DNA from: Anderseniella sp. Alg231-50
Lineage (GTDB): Bacteria; Pseudomonadota; Alphaproteobacteria; Rhizobiales; Aestuariivirgaceae
Direction of reading: 5' to 3'
DNA length: 64,000 bases
Assembly (NCBI RefSeq): GCF_900149695.1
Contig: NZ_LT703007.1
Span: 301,661 to 365,660 of the forward strand
Position numbers and translations under genes: made by a program. Below, one piece after another: positions 54,147 to 62,140 of this stretch (positions are counted from its first letter, which is position 1; each line of letters starts with the position of its first letter). The notes beneath the pieces are model-generated. The model made no database searches, was not told the origin of the DNA, and saw only the letters and a list, made by a program, of their open reading frames with translations.

Positions 54147-57100
54147 TCGGGTATTTCGTCCGACATCCGACGGCTGCAACCCTGGTCATGCTGGGCCTTC
54201 TGACCCTCGGCATCTTCTCCTTTCCGTCCCTGCAGCGTGAAACCTTTCCACGCATTGCACCGAGCAAGTTGCAGGTCACAGCAGTCTGGCCAGGCAGCAG
54301 GCCTGAAGAGGTCGAGCAGGCCGTCTGCCAGCGGATTGAAGATGCCATTGACAGCGTCAACAACGTCGCTGAGGTCATATGCGAGGCGCTCGAAGGCATT
54401 GCCACGGTCACGGTCGAAAAAACCGACACGGTTGATCTGGACCGGTTCACATCCGACATTACCAATGCGGTCGACGGTATTACGGAGTTTCCGGAAAATG
54501 TCGAACGCCCGGTGGTTTCGCAACTTGGCCGCACGGACTTTGTCGCATCGGTGGCGATCACCGGACCGAAAGATCCGGTCAGCCTGAAGGCCTATGCGGA
54601 GTACATCAAGGACCAGATGAAACTCTGGGGCGGCATACCCAAGATCGAGGTTCTGGGTTTCTCCGACCATGAGATACGCATCGAGCTTTCCCGGCCGAAC
54701 CTGCGCAGTCTCGGCGTGTCGGCAGAAGACGTCGCACGCGCAGTGCAGAAGGAATCGATCGACCTGCCGTCCGGCAGCCTGGAGACGACAGACCGCGAAT
54801 TTCTGGTGCGCTATGCCGGGGAGCGACGCAAGGTGGATGAATTCCGCGACCTGGTGGTTGTCTCAGCCAGCAATGGTGGACAAATACGCCTGGGCGATAT
54901 CGCGCATATTACTGACCGGTTCAAGCTGGATGAACAACGCATTGATTTCAATGCCAAACCTGCCGCCATCCTGTCCATTACCAAGACAACGGACCAGGAT
55001 ACACTGACTGTGATCGAACGGGTAAACGGCTTCCTTGGCGATGCCCGGAAAAAAGCGCCCCCCGGCGTCAAGATGGCTGTTACCAATGACGTGTCGTCAA
55101 TCGTTTCCGACCGCCTGCGCCTGCTGATCAACAATGCTGTCCTCGGTCTTGCGCTGGTGTTCCTGGTGCTTTGGCTGTTTTTCGGATTTCGCTATTCATT
55201 CTGGGTGACCGCCGGCTTGCCGGTCTCGTTCGCAGGCGCGTTTTTCCTGATGGTGCTGGTGGGGTATTCCATCAACATGCTGACCATGGTTGGACTGCTC
55301 ATCGTGATCGGGCTGTTGATGGATGATGCCATCGTGATCGCCGAGAACATCGCCAGCAGGTACGCCGCCGGCAGCTCAAGCAAGCAATCAGCCATCGATG
55401 GCGCCGGACAGGTGCTGCCCTCGGTATTCGCCTCATTTGCCACAACAGCCTGTATCTTCGGGTCGCTGGCGTTTCTGAAAGGCGATATCGGCCAGATACT
55501 GCGCGTGGTGCCCGTTGTCATGCTGTTCGTGCTGATCGTCTCGCTGGTCGAAGCCTTTCTCATTCTGCCCAACCATTTGTATCATGCGCTTGAAAAGTCA
55601 GGCTCCAAACAGGGCCGGGTCCAGCAGGCCGTCGAGACCGGCGTCAACTGGCTTCGCGACCGCCTTGTCGTCCCGCTGGCCAGGATAGCTGTGACATGGC
55701 GGTACCTGACCTTTGGTGCCGCGATCGGCGTGCTGCTGCTTGCGGTGGGAGCGATGGTCGGCGGCCTGATCAAGTTTTCTCCGTTTCCGGACCTGGACGG
55801 CAATGTCATGGAAGCCCGCATCATGATGCCTCAGGGAACGCCGCTTGAGCGCACCGAGGCCGTGGTCGCACGCATTGACGAGGCGTTGGAGACCGTGAAT
55901 GCCCGCCTGAGTCCGAAGCAACCGGGCGGCCAGAAACTGGTGCGCAGCATAACGCATCGGTTCAGTTTCAATTCAGATGCGGGTGAGACCGGGCCCCATG
56001 TGGCAACGGTGATTGCCGACCTGCTCGATTCAGAAACAAGAACCTCGCAGATCACCGACGTGATCGAGCAATGGCGTTTTGAAACAGGTGAGCTCGCCGA
56101 CGTGGTGACCCTGAACTTTACCGAGGGCACATTTGGCCCCGGCGGCCGCGCCATCGACATCCGGCTGATGGGCAACGACCTGGCGGAATTGTCAGCGGCA
56201 GCGAAAGAAATGGTGACATGGTTGCGGCGCTACACGGGCGTCTACAATGTTACGGACGACCTGCGCCCAGGAAAACCGGAATTGCGCATTACGCTGCGTG
56301 ACGGGGCAGCCACGCTGGGTGTGGACGGACGCACGATTGCCGACCAGATCCGGTCAAGTTTCTATGGCTTCAAGGTCGATGAGATCCAGTCCGGCGCGGA
56401 AAGCTACGAAATCAATGTCAAATTCGATGCCGCAAGCTCGGATTCACTGGCTGACCTGGACACCTTCACCGTCACGGCGTCGGACGGCAGCCAGATTCCG
56501 CTGAGTGTCGTTGCAACGGTTGAAAACGGCCGCGGGTTTTCGCGCATCCGCCGTGTGGACGGACGCCGCACTGTCACCATCCAGGGCGAACTGGACAGCC
56601 GTTTCGGCAATTCAACCGAGATACTTGCTGACACCCGGGACCAGTTCCTGCCGAAACTGAAACAGGACCATCCCGGTGTGTCGTCAAGTTTCGAAGGCGC
56701 CAATGCGGACGCCGCAAAAACCCAGGCCTCAATGCTGAGCGGATTCGTGCTTGGGCTGATCGGGGTTTACTTGCTGCTCTCGTTCCAGTTTCGCAGTTAC
56801 ATCGAGCCGCTTGTGGTGATGATCATCATCCCGTTCGCCTTCATTGGCGCGATTGGCGGGCACATGCTGCTTGGCCTGGACTTCACCATGCCGTCAATGC
56901 TGGGGTTCGTGGCGCTGGCCGGAATCGTTGTGAATGACTCGATCCTGCTGGTCAATTTCATCAAGCACTATCACGGCGACACAAACTCCGTGGCCGAGGC
57001 GGCACCACTGGCCGCCGGAGCCCGGTTCCGGGCGATCCTGCTGACCTCGCTCACAACAGTTGTGGGGCTGATGCCGCTGTTGACGGAAACCTCGCTGCAG

Positions 57101-57229
57101 GCCCAGGTTCTGGTGCCGCTGGTCACAAGCCTTGCATTCGGCCTGATGGCAACCACCGTGCTGGTGCTGTTCATCGTGCCTGCGGTCTACACCATTCTGG
57201 ATGACATGGGCGTTGCGCGCATAGACTAA
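54143..57229 (+). CDS. RND efflux permease
   Basis: A 1028-aa AcrB/MexB-superfamily pump with two repeats of six membrane helices. The N-terminus is MIGYFVRHPTAATLVMLGLL. The proton relay region LIVIGLLMDDAIVIAENI (helix 4, two Asp) is intact. Periplasmic porter domains occupy about 40-330 and 560-850. The C-terminal helices include GIVVNDSILLVNFIKH. Substrate class unknown; the lack of metal-binding Met-rich helices argues against a heavy-metal pump. Confidence 0.95.
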   Translation: MIGYFVRHPTAATLVMLGLLTLGIFSFPSLQRETFPRIAPSKLQVTAVWPGSRPEEVEQAVCQRIEDAIDSVNNVAEVICEALEGIATVTVEKTDTVDLDRFTSDITNAVDGITEFPENVERPVVSQLGRTDFVASVAITGPKDPVSLKAYAEYIKDQMKLWGGIPKIEVLGFSDHEIRIELSRPNLRSLGVSAEDVARAVQKESIDLPSGSLETTDREFLVRYAGERRKVDEFRDLVVVSASNGGQIRLGDIAHITDRFKLDEQRIDFNAKPAAILSITKTTDQDTLTVIERVNGFLGDARKKAPPGVKMAVTNDVSSIVSDRLRLLINNAVLGLALVFLVLWLFFGFRYSFWVTAGLPVSFAGAFFLMVLVGYSINMLTMVGLLIVIGLLMDDAIVIAENIASRYAAGSSSKQSAIDGAGQVLPSVFASFATTACIFGSLAFLKGDIGQILRVVPVVMLFVLIVSLVEAFLILPNHLYHALEKSGSKQGRVQQAVETGVNWLRDRLVVPLARIAVTWRYLTFGAAIGVLLLAVGAMVGGLIKFSPFPDLDGNVMEARIMMPQGTPLERTEAVVARIDEALETVNARLSPKQPGGQKLVRSITHRFSFNSDAGETGPHVATVIADLLDSETRTSQITDVIEQWRFETGELADVVTLNFTEGTFGPGGRAIDIRLMGNDLAELSAAAKEMVTWLRRYTGVYNVTDDLRPGKPELRITLRDGAATLGVDGRTIADQIRSSFYGFKVDEIQSGAESYEINVKFDAASSDSLADLDTFTVTASDGSQIPLSVVATVENGRGFSRIRRVDGRRTVTIQGELDSRFGNSTEILADTRDQFLPKLKQDHPGVSSSFEGANADAAKTQASMLSGFVLGLIGVYLLLSFQFRSYIEPLVVMIIIPFAFIGAIGGHMLLGLDFTMPSMLGFVALAGIVVNDSILLVNFIKHYHGDTNSVAEAAPLAAGARFRAILLTSLTTVVGLMPLLTETSLQAQVLVPLVTSLAFGLMATTVLVLFIVPAVYTILDDMGVARID

Positions 57230-57554
57230 AACGGGCGTTGCTTCAATCTGGTTGCAATAACGCCAATGATCAGCATAAGAACTAACTTGATTCGGCAAAC
57301 AATCGGCGGAGTCTTGCCGGATGGTGGATGCACATGAGCAAGAAACAGGACAACCGTTCCACCCGAAATCTCAGTGGTGAATTGTGGAAGTTTCACTGTG
57401 TTGCCCAAAAGACACAAATTCTAGGAAAACGAGTTTTGGGCACGATTTTTTTACTTCTGTATGGCAAAAATGTGTAATAAGGACTTCCAGTTACAAGTGC
57501 GCCATGCTGTTTCATTTCGGCGCAACGAGTATGCTGGTCTGGTGAGGGATGGTA
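57230..57554. other. Intergenic region before tolC-like gene
   Basis: No gene is supported. It includes an inverted repeat, GCCCAAAA at 57403-57410 facing TTTTGGGC at 57434-57441, followed by ACGATTTTTTT. The 23-nt loop is long for a terminator, so attenuation or simple termination of the RND operon are both possible. The segment should also contain a promoter for the TolC/ABC exporter genes. Confidence 0.45.
57403..57450 (+). terminator. Inverted repeat with T-run after RND operon
   Basis: An 8-bp stem (GCCCAAAA/TTTTGGGC) with a 23-nt loop is followed by a run of seven T residues. It sits 170 bp past the RND stop and about 105 bp before the TolC start. Confidence 0.4.
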
Positions 57555-58970
57555 ATGCGTTTTTTTGGCAAACGGACTTTTGCAGCGGCTGGTTTCTTGT
57601 GGGCTCTGATCGGCCCTGGCCAGGCAATGTCTCTCACCGAAGCTGTCAGCATTGCCGTTGACAGCAATCCGGAAATCGGCCAGGCGATAGCAAATCGCGA
57701 AGCTATTGAGTTTGAACTGGAACAGGGGCGCGGACTGTTCAGACCCAGAGTGGATCTGGAAGCGCGCATCGGCGGCGAGTTGCGCGACAGTGCGACGACC
57801 AGATTGAACGGCGACGACGATCATGTGTTCCTGCGCCGCGACGCAAGCATTGTTGCAAGGCAGTTGTTGTTTGATGGCTTTGAAAGCCGGTCGGAAGTGG
57901 AGCGTCAAGCGGCCCGAGTCGACGGTGCATCATTCCGGGTTTTTGAGCGCAGCGAGTTCATCGCTCTTGCCGTTACAAGAGAGTATCTGAACATTCTCCG
58001 CCTGAGGCGGATTGTAACCATCGCGGCACGGAACGAAGGCTATCACCGCAGTCTGCTGAGCAGAATAGGCAGAGGAGCAAGTGGCGGTTCGATAAGCACC
58101 GCCGACAGGGATCAGGCGCAAGAACGCCTGTTTGCAGCGCGAGCAAGGCTGGCTGAATCCAAGGAAGATCTCACCGCGGCAGAGGCCCGGTTTCTCAAAC
58201 TGGTCGGCAGATCATCGGGACGTATGTCGCAGCCGAGACCGATCACCAGGCGTTTGCCACCTTCGCTGAGTGCAGCCATCGGGCACGCGCGCGTCAACAA
58301 CCCGTCCATCAAGATTGCCCAGGCCGACATTGACGCGGCAGATGCACTTGTACGCAAGGCGAAGGCCCGGTTCGCCCCGAAACTAAGCCTTGAAGGACGT
58401 GCGTCAGCTGGCGACGACGTGTCAGGCATTCGCGGCCAGGACAATGACATACAGGGCAACGTTGTCATGTCATGGAACCTGCTCAATGGCGGCATCGACA
58501 GGGCGAATGTTCAGGAACAGGTGCGGCGCGTTGATGAAAGCCGGATGAAACTGCACCAGATTTCCAGAGACGTGGAAGAAGCTGTCCGACTGTCCTGGAA
58601 TACCCATAAACAACAGCGGCGCAGGCTCCAGGAACTGCGCAGGCAGGAACGTACGATTGGCCGTCTGGTGGAGTCCTACTCACAGCAATTCGGGATTGGC
58701 GAACGATCCCTCCTCGACGTGCTGGACACGCAGAACACTCGCTTTTCAGCCCAAAGTGCGGTGGTGACATCCGAAACAGCGGTCAGGTTTGCCCGGTACA
58801 GGATTCTCGCTGCAACCGGCCAGTTGCTGTCAACACTTGGTGTGCGCGCGCGTCCTGGTGCAGACGCATATGCCCGCGATCTGATGAAGGTGCCTCCCAC
58901 TCCTGAAGCCGAGACCCACGAAAGGCATGAGCCGGACCGCGCCAACACAGGTTTAGGCCCCCTGTACTGA
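57555..58970 (+). CDS. TolC family outer membrane channel (LapE/AggA-like)
   Basis: A 471-aa protein. Start ATG 57555 has GGTGAGGG at the right distance; ATG 57549 is two codons earlier. The signal peptide ends near GPGQAMS. The two repeats of TolC helical hairpins are visible, including AREYLNILRLRRIVTIAARNE-type segments (given here as TREYLNILRLR) and SYSQQFGIGERSLLDVLDTQN. It resembles the outer-membrane component of type I adhesin secretion (LapE/AggA group) more than RND partners. It lies upstream of the ABC exporter; it could serve it, the RND pump, or both. Confidence 0.9.
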   Translation: MRFFGKRTFAAAGFLWALIGPGQAMSLTEAVSIAVDSNPEIGQAIANREAIEFELEQGRGLFRPRVDLEARIGGELRDSATTRLNGDDDHVFLRRDASIVARQLLFDGFESRSEVERQAARVDGASFRVFERSEFIALAVTREYLNILRLRRIVTIAARNEGYHRSLLSRIGRGASGGSISTADRDQAQERLFAARARLAESKEDLTAAEARFLKLVGRSSGRMSQPRPITRRLPPSLSAAIGHARVNNPSIKIAQADIDAADALVRKAKARFAPKLSLEGRASAGDDVSGIRGQDNDIQGNVVMSWNLLNGGIDRANVQEQVRRVDESRMKLHQISRDVEEAVRLSWNTHKQQRRRLQELRRQERTIGRLVESYSQQFGIGERSLLDVLDTQNTRFSAQSAVVTSETAVRFARYRILAATGQLLSTLGVRARPGADAYARDLMKVPPTPEAETHERHEPDRANTGLGPLY

Positions 58971-59102
58971 CAGCGGGTTTTCGCGACTAATGCCGAGGAG
59001 CATGACCTGTACCGAGCACAGGTCGCGCACGGAAAACTGCCGGCGGAAACCGGCGAAGAACACTCGGCAGTTGGCGATACTTAACGCATGGATGGCTGGT
59101 AA

Positions 59103-61247
59103 ATGAACGTTCACTCAGGCGACGTCGATGTGTCGGGAGACAGCAAGGACCCCCTGCTGCGGTGCCTGCTGTTTCTCTCCGGCCTGTTTGACCGCGAAGT
59201 TTCTGTAGACTCCGCTTTGGCCGGTCTGCCGCTGGTCAATGGCAGATTGACTCCGGACCTCTTCATTGAAGCGGCGCAGCGGGCCGGATACGGGGCTGCC
59301 ATTGTCAAGCGACCTCTCGCCAAGATCCATCCGATCGCATTACCTGCCATCTTGTTGTTGAAAGACCAGGGAGCATGCGTCCTGCTTCAAAAGAAGCGCG
59401 GCAAAAGGGCAGACATATACGATCCGGTTACCGGCACCCAAACGACCATCAGATTGCGCAGTCTTGCGCCGTCCTATGAAGGTCATTCGATTCTCGTCAA
59501 GCCTGAAGCCCAACTGGCTGCAGACGTGGTACAGGCCTCCTCAGAATTCAGGGGACACTGGTTCTGGGGAGCAGTGGCCAAACTCTGGCCAGCGTATGTG
59601 CGGGTCATACTGGCAGCCGCCCTTGTCAACATTCTCGCACTGGCGTCGCCACTGTTCATCATGAACGTCTATGACCGGGTGTTGCCGAACAAGGCTGTTT
59701 CAACGCTTTGGGTGCTGGCGTCCGGAGTCTGCTTGGCAATACTGTTCGATTTTCTGTTCCGAAACATCCGCAGCTGGCTGACAAATGCTGCAGGCCGGCG
59801 GGCGGATGTTCTGCTGGCTACGCGATTGTTTTCCCATGCCATGTCGCTGAAACTGGGCGACAGGCCAGAAACCACGGGCAGCTTTGCCAGCCAACTGCGG
59901 GAATTCGATGCCGTGCGCGATTTCTTTACCTCAAGCACGCTCGCAACACTGACGGATTTGTGTTTCTTTGGCCTGTTCGTGTTCGTGATCTACCAGATCG
60001 GAGGTCCGATTGCTGCGGTACCGGTAATCGGTGCGGCACTGGTGGTGATATTCGGCCTGGCCATTCAACTGCCACTGCGTTCCGCGGCACGCAAGACCCA
60101 GAAGGAAGCTGCACAGCGACACTCGCTGCTCGTGGAATCCATTGCCGGACTTGAGACAATCAAGACGTTGCGGGCCGAAGGTGTCCTGCAGCGTCTCTGG
60201 GAAGGCCTGGTCGGCAAGACGGCCAAAACAATGGAACGCTCGAGAAAGCTGCAGGCACTGATCACCAACGTCACGACAGCGGTTCAGCAGATGGTGACCA
60301 TCGGCGTGGTACTGGCTGGCACCTACATGTTCGACGCTGGTCAGATTACCATGGGCGCCATCATTGCTTGTGTGATCCTGGCCGGGCGCAGCGTCGCACC
60401 TTTCGGGCAGTTCGCATCGCTGCTTGCTCGTTCACAGCAATCGTTTGCCGCACTGTCGACACTGAATGCACTGATGCGCCTGGAGAGCGAAAGGCCATTG
60501 GGCAAGAACTTCGTCAACACTGACATTGAGCCAGGCTTGATTGAGTTCCGCGGAGTCTCGATGACCTACCCGAATTCACCGACACCCGCACTGTCGGAAT
60601 TCAACCTTACAATCCGCCCGGGCGAGCGGGTCGGTATCATCGGGAAAATCGGTTCTGGGAAAACCACCATTGGCCGTTTGCTTGCCGGAATCTACCATGC
60701 CCAAACCGGGCATTTGCTGATTGACGGTGTCGATATCCGCCAACACCATCCACATACGGTGCGGCGCGCGATTGGCGTGGCAGGGCAGGATTCCGACTTG
60801 TTTCATGGCACCGTAAGATCAAATATCCTGCTTGGCGCGGGAGATGTTTCCGACGAGGAGTTCCTGAGCGCGACGCGATTGTCCGGTGTAGACGATTTCA
60901 CGATGAAACATCCCTCCGGATACGACATGGAAGTCGGCGAGCGTGGAGCCCTGCTGTCAGGTGGCCAGCGTCAGTCGGTCTGCCTTGCCAGACTATTTAT
61001 CAGAAGACCCAGGATAGCGTTTCTCGATGAACCGTCCGGATCCATGGATCTGGCAAGTGAACGTGCCCTCATTGGAGAACTGAAAAGCAGTTTTTCCAGC
61101 GATCAGACATTGATCGTTTCAACGCATCGCTACAGCATGCTCGAACTCGTGGACCGGCTCGTGGTCATAGCAAATGGAAAGGTGGCTGCAGATGGGCCCA
61201 AGGATCGTGTGCTGAAAGCGCTCAAGGACCGGCTGGCTAGCGGCTGA
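59103..61247 (+). CDS. Type I secretion ABC permease/ATPase (LapB/HlyB-like)
   Basis: A 714-aa exporter. The N-terminal C39-like domain (about 15-140) lacks the catalytic Cys, so it recognises rather than cuts substrates, as in HlyB and LapB. Six membrane helices follow (about 160-430). The ATPase has Walker A GKIGSGKTT at about 513-521, Q-loop AGQDSDLFHG, signature LLSGGQRQSV at about 617, Walker B RIAFLDEPSG and the H-loop STHRYS. It should export C-terminally signalled proteins such as the adhesin encoded 0.9 kb away. No HlyD-type adaptor for it is in the window. Confidence 0.95.
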   Translation: MNVHSGDVDVSGDSKDPLLRCLLFLSGLFDREVSVDSALAGLPLVNGRLTPDLFIEAAQRAGYGAAIVKRPLAKIHPIALPAILLLKDQGACVLLQKKRGKRADIYDPVTGTQTTIRLRSLAPSYEGHSILVKPEAQLAADVVQASSEFRGHWFWGAVAKLWPAYVRVILAAALVNILALASPLFIMNVYDRVLPNKAVSTLWVLASGVCLAILFDFLFRNIRSWLTNAAGRRADVLLATRLFSHAMSLKLGDRPETTGSFASQLREFDAVRDFFTSSTLATLTDLCFFGLFVFVIYQIGGPIAAVPVIGAALVVIFGLAIQLPLRSAARKTQKEAAQRHSLLVESIAGLETIKTLRAEGVLQRLWEGLVGKTAKTMERSRKLQALITNVTTAVQQMVTIGVVLAGTYMFDAGQITMGAIIACVILAGRSVAPFGQFASLLARSQQSFAALSTLNALMRLESERPLGKNFVNTDIEPGLIEFRGVSMTYPNSPTPALSEFNLTIRPGERVGIIGKIGSGKTTIGRLLAGIYHAQTGHLLIDGVDIRQHHPHTVRRAIGVAGQDSDLFHGTVRSNILLGAGDVSDEEFLSATRLSGVDDFTMKHPSGYDMEVGERGALLSGGQRQSVCLARLFIRRPRIAFLDEPSGSMDLASERALIGELKSSFSSDQTLIVSTHRYSMLELVDRLVVIANGKVAADGPKDRVLKALKDRLASG

Positions 61248-61280
61248 TGCTCATCTGTTGATCACACGACCTGGCAGGTA

Positions 61281-61895
61281 TCAACTGGCCTCGACAAACA
61301 CCACCACAGGGCTGCGTGCACCCAACGACCGGTCCAGCAGTGCGAAGCGCACACTTCTCTGCAGCGTCGCCGTGTCCGTCATGAAACCTACCTGACCCGA
61401 GACTACCTTGTTTGGATTGTCGGCCAGGTACTCGACGATTTTCTTGAACGGCTGGTTGAATGTGAGTCTCGGAGAGGCGGGCTGGTCGCCATCCTCGTCT
61501 TTCATTGCTTCGAGAACGGACGACACGAAAGCCGGGTTGAAGGCGACTATCTTGCGATCCCGGGAGACGACGAAAACCGGACTGGGACATGCCGTAATGA
61601 TCTCGCCGAGATTGCTCCCTCCCGGAAACGACACGTTGTGCTGCAATTGTGAATTCAGTGCCTGCAGACAATGACAGCGCAGAAATGAAGCACGGTTCTG
61701 CTTGTCGGGGACCCGCGAAAGCAGGGAATGGACATGTGCTGAGAGGCTCTGTTTTCCTGCTTTGGCAAGTTGCTCGAGCTGCTGCCAGTACACGCCCTCC
61801 AGACGCACTGCCAGCCGCGATTTGTTGTGTTGCAACACCCTGGTTTCCATGTTCAGCCCACTCGGTACGCTATAGATTGTTGTTTCAGCATTCAT
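61281..61895 (-). CDS. Ribbon-helix-helix / PAS-like regulator
   Basis: A 204-aa protein. GAGGAG precedes ATG 61895. Residues about 25-85 match the RHH_4-type DNA-binding domain (RLAVRLEGVYWQQLEQLA, then SLSAHVHSLLSRV and a helix ending CHCLQALNSQ). Residues about 90-200 look like a PAS domain (CPSPVFVVSRDRKIVAFNPAF, then SVRFALLDRSL). This combination in one polypeptide is uncommon to my knowledge. It lies between a type I exporter and a giant adhesin, and its leader holds a duplicated palindrome, so it probably regulates itself and the adhesin (inference). Confidence 0.75.
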   Translation of the reverse strand: MNAETTIYSVPSGLNMETRVLQHNKSRLAVRLEGVYWQQLEQLAKAGKQSLSAHVHSLLSRVPDKQNRASFLRCHCLQALNSQLQHNVSFPGGSNLGEIITACPSPVFVVSRDRKIVAFNPAFVSSVLEAMKDEDGDQPASPRLTFNQPFKKIVEYLADNPNKVVSGQVGFMTDTATLQRSVRFALLDRSLGARSPVVVFVEAS

Positions 61896-61898
61896 CGA

Positions 61899-62006
61899 CT
61901 CCTCATATCATATCATAATATGTTTCATTGCGTTATCCGTTGACCATACGGCGCGAAACTGGTGCTTTCTTCGCTATATTCGCAGCCTCCTCATATCATA
62001 ATATGT
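61899..62006. promoter_or_regulatory. Duplicated CATAT-N4-ATATG operator-like sites
   Basis: The 16-mer TCATATCATAATATGT occurs exactly at 61908-61923 and 61991-62006, 83 bp apart. Each contains the inverted repeat CATAT-CATA-ATATG. CTCCTCATATCAT also repeats at 61899-61911 and 61987-61999. The proximal copy overlaps the ribosome binding site of the RHH-PAS gene; the distal one lies toward the adhesin gene. Paired short repeats are what RHH proteins usually bind. Confidence 0.65.
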
Positions 62007-62140
62007 GTTTTGCGTGAAAAAACCGTTGCCCGGGCATGGACTCGTTGTGTAGGACGCCCCATTGTTCCGTTAATAAAGAGTAAACAGGTCAGTTAAAATT
62101 GCACGCCGGCAGTGGCCGGAAGATGTAGGGATGGCACAAG

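Noticed and set aside
61250..61290. GTTGAT...ATCAAC inverted repeat between ABC exporter and RHH-PAS gene ends
   Set aside because: The arms are short, the loop is long and there is no T-run, so it is not listed as a terminator.
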